Positions 55,695 to 61,553 of a stretch of DNA of 64,000 nucleotides are shown piece after piece (the first letter of the stretch is position 1; each line of letters opens with the position of its first letter). Made by a program: the position numbers and the translations under genes. The notes beneath the pieces were generated by a model that was not told where the DNA came from, searched no databases, and saw only the letters and a program-made list of their open reading frames with translations. This stretch comes from Pseudonocardia hydrocarbonoxydans (GTDB taxonomy: Bacteria; Actinomycetota; Actinomycetes; Mycobacteriales; Pseudonocardiaceae): positions 1-64,000 of the forward strand of contig NZ_BJNG01000035.1 in the NCBI RefSeq assembly GCF_006539565.1. Reading direction: 5' to 3'.

Positions 55695-55767
55695 AAGTGC
55701 CCGCGCCCATCGTCACCGGGACACGGCGGCCCGGCCCCGGGCCGCCGTCCGGACCCGGAGACCCCCG

Positions 55768-57150
55768 ATGACCACCATGAGCACCCCCACCACCGGTCGC
55801 GTCCACGCGCTCGCCGCCCGCGTGCGCGGCCCGGTCCTCGACGCCACCGACCCGCGGCTCCCAGCCGAGGTCGCGGCCTTCAACACCACCCACACCGCGC
55901 GCCCGGCCGTCGTGGTCGGGGCGACGGACGCCGCCGACGTGGCCGCCGCCGTGCACTGGGCGGGCGAGCAGGGGACGTCGGTCTCCGTGCAGTCCACCGG
56001 GCACGGGCTGATGTCCGACCTGGCCGGGTCGGTGCTGGTGAGCACCCGCCGGATGGCGGAGGTGACGGTCGACCCCGTCGCCCGCACCGCCCGCGTCGGC
56101 GCCGGGGTGCGCTGGGGCCGGGTGATCGAGGCCGCCGCCCCGCACGGACTCGCCCCGCTCAACGGCTCGTCGAGCCACGTCGGCGTCGTCGGGTACACCC
56201 TCGGCGGCGGCCTCGGCCCGATGGCCCGCCGTTACGGCTTCGCCGCCGACCACGTCCGGGCCGTCGAGCTGGTGACGGCCGCGGGCGGGATCCGCCGGGT
56301 CGGCGCCACGAGCGACCCCGAGCTGTTCTGGGCGCTGCGTGGCGGCAAGGGCAACTTCGGGATCGTCACGGCGATGGAGTTCGACCTGATGCCCGTCGCG
56401 CGCCTGTACGGCGGCGGGATCTTCTTCCCCGGCGACGCGGCCGCGGAGCTGCTGCACACCTACCGCACCTGGGTCGACACGCTGCCAGAGGAGACGACGA
56501 CCTCGATCGCACTGCTGCGCCTGCCCCCGCTGCCGGAGCTGCCCGAGCCGTTGCGCGGGCGGTTCGTGGTGCACCTGCGGTTCGCCCACCTCGGGTCGGC
56601 CGACGAGGGCGCGGCGCTGCTGGCGCCGATGCGCGCCGCGGCGCCCGCCGTCATGGACCTGGTCGCCGAGATGCCCTACGCGGCCGTCGACTCCATCCAC
56701 ATGGACCCCACCGACCCCATGCCGACGTGGGAGCGCGGCACCACGCTGCGCGAGCTGCCCGCCGCGGCCGTCGACGAGCTGCTGGCGATCGCGGGCCCGG
56801 ACGTCGAGGTCCCGCTGATCATGGTCGAGCTGCGCCACCTGGGCGGCGCCGTCGGGCGGCCGGCGCGGGTGCCCGACGCGGTGGCCGGGCGCGGGGCGGC
56901 GTTCACGCTGTTCGCGCTGGGCCCGATGGCCGGGCCGCTGGCCGAGACGATGCCCGCGATCACGCAGTCGGTGGTGGACCGGATGGCGCCGTGGGCCGCC
57001 CGCGGCGCGCTGCTGAACTTCCTGGGTGCCGCGGGGCCCGACCGCGTCGCCCGGCTGTGGGACGACACCGACCGCGCGCGGCTGCTGGCGGTCAAGGAGC
57101 GGCTGGACCCGACCGGTGTGTTCCGGCACGGCCACGCACTCCCGATGTGA
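55768..57150 (+). CDS. FAD-binding oxidoreductase (BBE-like)
   Basis: A 460-residue berberine-bridge/6-hydroxynicotine-oxidase-like flavoprotein. The FAD_binding_4 domain has STGHGL with His79, the usual covalent 8alpha-histidyl site. SSSHVGVVGYTLGGGLGPMARRYGF is the pyrophosphate loop; a Cys for a second covalent link is absent. A substrate domain and the terminal DPTGVFRHGHALP follow. Such enzymes oxidise sugars, alkaloids or secondary metabolites. The upstream SARP operator suggests induction by the neighbouring AfsR-type protein. Confidence 0.92.
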   Translation: MTTMSTPTTGRVHALAARVRGPVLDATDPRLPAEVAAFNTTHTARPAVVVGATDAADVAAAVHWAGEQGTSVSVQSTGHGLMSDLAGSVLVSTRRMAEVTVDPVARTARVGAGVRWGRVIEAAAPHGLAPLNGSSSHVGVVGYTLGGGLGPMARRYGFAADHVRAVELVTAAGGIRRVGATSDPELFWALRGGKGNFGIVTAMEFDLMPVARLYGGGIFFPGDAAAELLHTYRTWVDTLPEETTTSIALLRLPPLPELPEPLRGRFVVHLRFAHLGSADEGAALLAPMRAAAPAVMDLVAEMPYAAVDSIHMDPTDPMPTWERGTTLRELPAAAVDELLAIAGPDVEVPLIMVELRHLGGAVGRPARVPDAVAGRGAAFTLFALGPMAGPLAETMPAITQSVVDRMAPWAARGALLNFLGAAGPDRVARLWDDTDRARLLAVKERLDPTGVFRHGHALPM

Positions 57151-57207
57151 CACCAGTTCGTGACACGTCTGCGGGAGCACGGACGGCACCTCGCGCGTTG
57201 GAGAGGT

Positions 57208-57687
57208 ATGCCGTTCGTGCTCCTGTACCTCGTCGTCGAGATCGTCGCGCTCGTCGCGCTGGGCTCGGTGATCGGTCTGGGCTGGACCCTGCTGGTCCTG
57301 CTGGCCGGTTCCCTGCTCGGGCTGTGGCTCGCCCGCCGGGAGGGGGTGCGCGCCGCGCAGGCACTGGCCGAGGCGGTCAACAACCGGCGGGTGGCGCACG
57401 CGGAGATCACCGACGGGCTGCTGGTGGCGGCGGGCGGGGTGCTGCTGTTCGTCCCGGGGCTGGTCACCGACCTGGCCGGGCTGCTGCTGGTGCTGCCGCC
57501 CACCCGCGCGCTGGTGCGCCGCAGGCTGGTGCGGGCGGCCGAGCAGCGCTCGCCCGGCCTGAAGACCGCCCGGATCCGGTCCGAGGGCCCGATCGTCGAC
57601 GGCACGGTCGTCGACGAGCCGGCCGCGCCGGGCACGCCGGTGATCGAGGGCGAGATCGTCGACCCCCGGGACCGCAGGGCCGGCTAG
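57208..57687 (+). CDS. fxsA: FxsA family membrane protein
   Basis: A 159-residue protein of the FxsA (suppressor of F exclusion) family: MPFVLLYLVVEIVALVALGS, GGVLLFVPGLVTDLAGLLLVLPPTR, with three or four membrane helices and a cytoplasmic tail ending in VIEGEIVD. Function is poorly known. ATG at 57208 gives the family start MPF; an upstream extension of 16 residues is not conserved. The stop overlaps the convergent gene by four bases. Confidence 0.9.
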   Translation: MPFVLLYLVVEIVALVALGSVIGLGWTLLVLLAGSLLGLWLARREGVRAAQALAEAVNNRRVAHAEITDGLLVAAGGVLLFVPGLVTDLAGLLLVLPPTRALVRRRLVRAAEQRSPGLKTARIRSEGPIVDGTVVDEPAAPGTPVIEGEIVDPRDRRAG

Positions 57688-58058
57688 GAGCCCTCGGTGA
57701 CGCGCCCGCTCCAGACGGGCTCGACCCGCGCCCAGCCCGCGGCCCAGCGGGCGCTCTCCCACTCGTCGATGCGGCGGCGCCCGGCGGTGCCCGCACAGGC
57801 CACGAGCGTCCAGCCCACGAGCAGGGTGCCCAGCGCCGCGAGCGAGCCGTCACCGATGGCGCCGCCACCGGTGACCGACGGGCCGACGATCTCCTGCAGC
57901 TCCGGGGTGACGGGGGCGGCGGCGCGCGCGACGACCTGCGACTGCACCAGGTGTCCGACGACGACGGCCGCCAGCACGACCCCGACGGCCAGTGCCAGCT
58001 GCGCCCAGCAGAGGGCGCGGCGGACCACGGCGGTGGGTCGTCGAAGGGGGTGCTCCAC
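57684..58058 (-). CDS. Uncharacterised two-helix membrane protein
   Basis: A 124-residue protein with two membrane helices (about 18-40 and 73-90) separated by an extracellular loop rich in Val, Pro and Gly. GTG at 58058 is used. I do not recognise a family beyond general similarity to small actinobacterial membrane proteins. It is convergent with fxsA. Confidence 0.6.
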   Translation of the reverse strand: MEHPLRRPTAVVRRALCWAQLALAVGVVLAAVVVGHLVQSQVVARAAAPVTPELQEIVGPSVTGGGAIGDGSLAALGTLLVGWTLVACAGTAGRRRIDEWESARWAAGWARVEPVWSGRVTEGS

Positions 58059-58113
58059 GCACTGTCTGTCGACGCCGACCGCGCAGTGTTACGCCCGGGG
58101 TCACCCGATCGGG

Positions 58114-58725
58114 TCAGGCCGAGGTCGCCCAGGTGGTCGTGCACTGCACCGTGACCCGGACGGGCTCGGGCTCCAGCCCCAGGTCGCGCACGTCGGGCGC
58201 CGCCTCGGCGCGGGCCGCCGCCATCCGGTAGGCGACCGGCCCCCCGTGGTGCTCCGGCGCCTCGGACAGCCTCAGCAACCCGCCCAGGCCGACGCCGAGG
58301 GCCGCCGCGTAGCCCTCCGCCCGGTCGCGGGCGTCGGCGACGGCGCGGCGCTGGGCCTCCCGGCGGGCCGCGGCGGGATCGGCGAGCACCCAGCGCGGCC
58401 CGTCGAGGCTGGTCGGCTCGGCCCCGATCAGCGCGGAGAGCACCCGCTCCAGCGCGCCGACGTCGGTGACGACCAGCCGGAGGTCCTCGGTGGCCCGGCA
58501 CCCGACCACGCGGTCGCGGCGCCACTCGTTGTGCACCCACAGCCTGCGGTGCGCCACGGTGAGGCCCTCGGCCTCCAGCGCGGGACCGGCGGCGGCGAGC
58601 CGGGCGCCCAGTGCCGTCACCGCGGCGGAGCGGGTCCGCCCCGTCGCCGTGAAGCCGACGTCGAGCTCGGCACGGTCGCCCGGCTGCTCGAACCAGCCGC
58701 TGCCCTCGGTGACGATCTCGGTCAT
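58114..58725 (-). CDS. SIMPL (DUF541) domain protein
   Basis: A 203-residue protein with the SIMPL pattern: VTEGSGWFEQPGDRAELDVGFTATGRT, a central helix pair, then AVADARDRAEGYAAALGVGLGGLLRLSE. SIMPL proteins resemble periplasmic BP26/YggE; this one has no signal peptide. ATG at 58725 fits the family better than the codon four residues upstream. Function unknown. Confidence 0.85.
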   Translation of the reverse strand: MTEIVTEGSGWFEQPGDRAELDVGFTATGRTRSAAVTALGARLAAAGPALEAEGLTVAHRRLWVHNEWRRDRVVGCRATEDLRLVVTDVGALERVLSALIGAEPTSLDGPRWVLADPAAARREAQRRAVADARDRAEGYAAALGVGLGGLLRLSEAPEHHGGPVAYRMAAARAEAAPDVRDLGLEPEPVRVTVQCTTTWATSA

Positions 58726-58795
58726 CGCGCCAGCCAACCAGATCGGGCTCTCTGCCGGAATCTGTCCCGCGCGCTAGACGACCGGATACTCCGCG

Positions 58796-59659
58796 ATGGA
58801 CGGCGGGCGCGAGAATGTGGGGGTGACCGGCCCGCTCGTCCGCCTGCGCCGCCTCGTCCGCAGCGGCCCGTCCGACGCGCCCGGCCCGCTGGTCGACGCG
58901 CTGGGCCGGGTCGGGCTCGTCGGCTACGGGCTGGTGCACCTGCTCGTCGCCTGGCTCGCCCTGCAGGTCGCGTTCGGCGTGCCCGACGCGCCGGCCGACC
59001 CGGACGGCGCGATCGGCACCGTCGCCCGGACCCCGGGCGGGTTCGCGACCCTCGCGCTGGCGGCCGTCGGGCTGGCGGCCTTCGCGGTCTGGCAGCTCAG
59101 CGCCGCGGCTCTCGGGTTCCGCTGGGTGCACGGGGGCGAGCGGTTCCGCAAGCGGGTGGGCGCGGTCGCCAAGGCGATCGCGACCGGCGGGCTCGCGCTC
59201 GTCGTCGTCGACTACCTGCTCGGGGTCCGCCGCCCGGGCGGCGACACCGCCGTCCGCACCCTCGCCGCCACCGCGCTGGGCCTGCCCTACGGACGCCTGC
59301 TGCTCGGGGCCGCCGCGGTGGGCGTCCTGGCGCTCGCCGTCGCGATGACCTACACGGGCGTGCGCCGCACCTTCCTCGGCGACCTCGACCTGCGTGGCGT
59401 CGGGCCCGTCGCGCGGGCCGTCGTCGTGTGGCTGGGGGTGGCCGGACACCTGTCCCGGGCGCTCGCGCTCGGCATGATCGGCGTGCTCGCCGGCTCCGCG
59501 GCGCTCTCGGCCGACCCCGGGCGCGCCGGCGGCCTCGACGCGGCGCTGCGCGCACTCGGCTCGTCGGCGGCGGGGGCGGGCCTGCTGGTCACGGTCGCGG
59601 CCGGGATCGCCGCCTTCGGCCTGTTCTGCCTGGCCGACGCCGCGACCCGCCGGGCGTAG
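58796..59659 (+). CDS. DUF1206 membrane protein
   Basis: A 287-residue protein with six membrane helices in three similar pairs, the DUF1206 repeat. Repeated motif: VGLVGYGLVHLLVAWLALQVAFG, AVAKAIATGGLALVVVDYLLG and GVAGHLSRALALGMIGVLAG. Function unknown. ATG at 58796 lacks a clear ribosome site; GTG at 58823 (VTGPLVRL) may be the real start. Confidence 0.85.
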   Translation: MDGGRENVGVTGPLVRLRRLVRSGPSDAPGPLVDALGRVGLVGYGLVHLLVAWLALQVAFGVPDAPADPDGAIGTVARTPGGFATLALAAVGLAAFAVWQLSAAALGFRWVHGGERFRKRVGAVAKAIATGGLALVVVDYLLGVRRPGGDTAVRTLAATALGLPYGRLLLGAAAVGVLALAVAMTYTGVRRTFLGDLDLRGVGPVARAVVVWLGVAGHLSRALALGMIGVLAGSAALSADPGRAGGLDAALRALGSSAAGAGLLVTVAAGIAAFGLFCLADAATRRA

Positions 59660-59781
59660 CCGTCCCTACGGCATTCTCAGCCGGATCGTAGAAAGCCGGA
59701 TACGCACCGATCGACGACACGCCATCGCGTTCGATAGCGACGTCTACGGTTCCGGCAAGATCCGCGGATACCGTCCGATCC

Positions 59782-60972
59782 GTGGATCCCGTGCGCAACC
59801 CCTTCGCCCCCGGCGCCGGCCAGCGCCCGCCCGAGCTCGCCGGCCGCGACCGCGAGCTCGACGCGTTCGAGATCGTGCTGGAGCGTGTCGCCCGCGGGCG
59901 CCCGGAGCGCAGCCTGGTGCTCACCGGGCTGCGCGGCGTCGGCAAGACGGTGCTGCTGGGGGAGCTGCGGTCGATGGCCGTCCGCGCCGGCTGGGGGGCC
60001 GGGAAGATCGAGGCCCGGCCCGACGCCGACCTGCGCCGCCCGCTGTCGGCCGCGCTGCACCGCGCCATCCGCGACCTCGCCGTCCGCCATCCCGACGGCG
60101 AGCGCGTCGCCGAGGTGCTCGGCGTCCTCAAGGCGTTCGCGCTGCGCTCGGCGCCGGCCGACGCCAAGCTGCGCGACCGCTGGCAGCCCGGGATCGACGT
60201 GCCGGTGCGCACCGGGAAGGCCGACTCCGGTGACATCGAGATCGATCTCGTGGAGCTGTTCACCGAGGTCGCGACGCTGGCCGCCGACCTGGAGACCGGC
60301 GTCGCCATCCTCATCGACGAGATGCAGGACCTGCGCCCCGACGACGTGTCGGCCCTGTGCGCGGCCTGCCACGAGCTGTCCCAGTCACGGTCGCCGCTGG
60401 TGGTGGTGGGCGCCGGGCTGCCGCACCTGCCCGCGGTGCTCTCGGCGTCGAAGTCCTACTCCGAGCGCCTGTTCCGCTACGCCCGGATCGGCCAGCTCGA
60501 CCGTGCCGACGCCGACTTCGCCCTCCTCGCCCCCGCCGAGCGCGAGGACGCCACCTTCGACGTCGACGCCCTCGACACCCTCTACGAGCGCTCGGGCGGC
60601 TACCCCTACTTCGTGCAGGCCTACGGCAAGGCCGCCTGGGACGCCGCACCACGCACCCCGATCAGCGCCGCCGACGTCAAGATGGCCGCCCCGGAGGCCG
60701 AGGCCGAGCTCGCCGTCGGCTTCTTCGGGTCGCGCTTCGAGCGCGCCACCCCGGCCGAGCGCGAGTACCTGCGGGCGATGGCCGAGCTCACCGACGGTCG
60801 TGACGAGCCCGTCGGCACCTCGGGGATCGCCGAGCACCTGGAGCGCCGCGCGTCGTCGCTGTCACCGGCCCGCGACAGCCTGCTCAAGAAGGGGCTCGTG
60901 TTCTCCGCGCAGCGCGGCCAGATCGCGTTCACCGTGCCGCACTTCGGCCGCTACCTGCTCGCCCAGGCCTGA
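59782..60972 (+). CDS. AAA+ ATP-binding protein (ORC1/Cdc6-like)
   Basis: A 396-residue AAA+ ATPase. Walker A GLRGVGKT (49-56), Walker B VAILIDEMQDL (~173-183), sensor-1-like SPLVVVGAGLPHLP and a sensor-2-like ERSGGYPYFVQAYGKAAW. The C-terminus has a winged-helix pattern (EYLRAMAELTD, SLLKKGLVFSAQRGQIAFTVPHFGRYL). It resembles archaeal ORC1-type and AAA_16 proteins found in many actinobacteria. DNA binding is likely, the role unknown. GTG at 59782. A GTTCG-CC-CGAAC dyad and a strong terminator follow. Confidence 0.8.
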   Translation: MDPVRNPFAPGAGQRPPELAGRDRELDAFEIVLERVARGRPERSLVLTGLRGVGKTVLLGELRSMAVRAGWGAGKIEARPDADLRRPLSAALHRAIRDLAVRHPDGERVAEVLGVLKAFALRSAPADAKLRDRWQPGIDVPVRTGKADSGDIEIDLVELFTEVATLAADLETGVAILIDEMQDLRPDDVSALCAACHELSQSRSPLVVVGAGLPHLPAVLSASKSYSERLFRYARIGQLDRADADFALLAPAEREDATFDVDALDTLYERSGGYPYFVQAYGKAAWDAAPRTPISAADVKMAAPEAEAELAVGFFGSRFERATPAEREYLRAMAELTDGRDEPVGTSGIAEHLERRASSLSPARDSLLKKGLVFSAQRGQIAFTVPHFGRYLLAQA

Positions 60973-61059
60973 CCTGGTTCGCCCGAACGAGTGAAAAGGA
61001 GCGGTCACGGACCGCAGCGCTAACGGTTCGGGCCCGGGGGCCGATTCCCAGTACAGCCT

Positions 61060-61096
61060 CGCGGTGCTGTCGGACCCCCGACCTGACAGCACCGCG
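61060..61096 (+). terminator. Strong hairpin terminator with C-rich loop
   Basis: CGCGGTGCTGTC (61060-61071) and GACAGCACCGCG (61085-61096) form an exact 12-bp stem; the 13-base loop contains five Cs. GGGCTTTCC follows. It ends the ATPase transcript or a short RNA from 60973 onward. Confidence 0.75.
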
Positions 61097-61166
61097 GGGC
61101 TTTCCTCGTGCCGGGCCCCTGCGGGCGCCCGTCGGGCCGGGGACCGGGGCCCGTAGCATCTGGCCG

Positions 61167-61484
61167 GTGCAGGACAGGCTCGAGATCCAGATGCTGCACG
61201 ACCGTGTGATGGTGCGCGACACCGAGGGCACCGGGGAACGCCGCAGCAACGCGGGAATCGTCATCCCGGCAACCGCAACGGTCGCCAGACGTCTGGTCTG
61301 GGGGGAGGTGTTCGGTATCGGACACCACGTCCGCACCGTCACGGTGGGGGACCGCGTGCTGTTCGCGCGGGACGACCAGTTCGAGGTGGAGGTTCAGGGC
61401 ACCACGTACCTCGTCATGCGGGAACGTGAGCTGCACGCCGTCGCCACCGAGCGGACGGAGCACGGCACCGGCCTGTACCTGTAG
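61167..61484 (+). CDS. GroES-like (Cpn10 family) small protein
   Basis: A 105-residue protein with the co-chaperonin fold: LHDRVMVRDTEGTGERRSNAGIVIPATATVARRLVWGEVFGIG (the roof loop region), VTVGDRVLFARDDQFEVEVQGTTYLVMRERELHAV. Classical GroES has GGIVLP in the mobile loop; here it is AGIVIP. No groEL is near, so it is probably a stand-alone actinobacterial paralogue rather than the main GroES. GTG at 61167. A 7-bp hairpin (61468-61489) overlaps its stop. Confidence 0.85.
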   Translation: MQDRLEIQMLHDRVMVRDTEGTGERRSNAGIVIPATATVARRLVWGEVFGIGHHVRTVTVGDRVLFARDDQFEVEVQGTTYLVMRERELHAVATERTEHGTGLYL

Positions 61485-61489
61485 GCCGG
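61468..61489 (+). terminator. Hairpin overlapping the GroES-like stop
   Basis: CCGGCCT (61468-61474), loop GTACCTGT, AGGCCGG (61483-61489): an exact 7-bp stem that includes the TAG stop at 61482-61484. Possible terminator. Confidence 0.45.
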
Positions 61490-61553
61490 GCGACGGCGGT
61501 GACGATCGGAGCCAGGGGGCCCGGTCGCGTGTTTTGAGGGGAAGTCGGACCAC

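Noticed and set aside
60977..60990. SOS box GTTCGCCCGAAC
   Set aside because: Half-sites are in the reverse order to the LexA consensus, and the site follows a gene rather than preceding one.
60973..61110. tRNA gene (GGTTCGGGCC resembles a T arm)
   Set aside because: No acceptor stem, D arm or anticodon arm can be folded around it.
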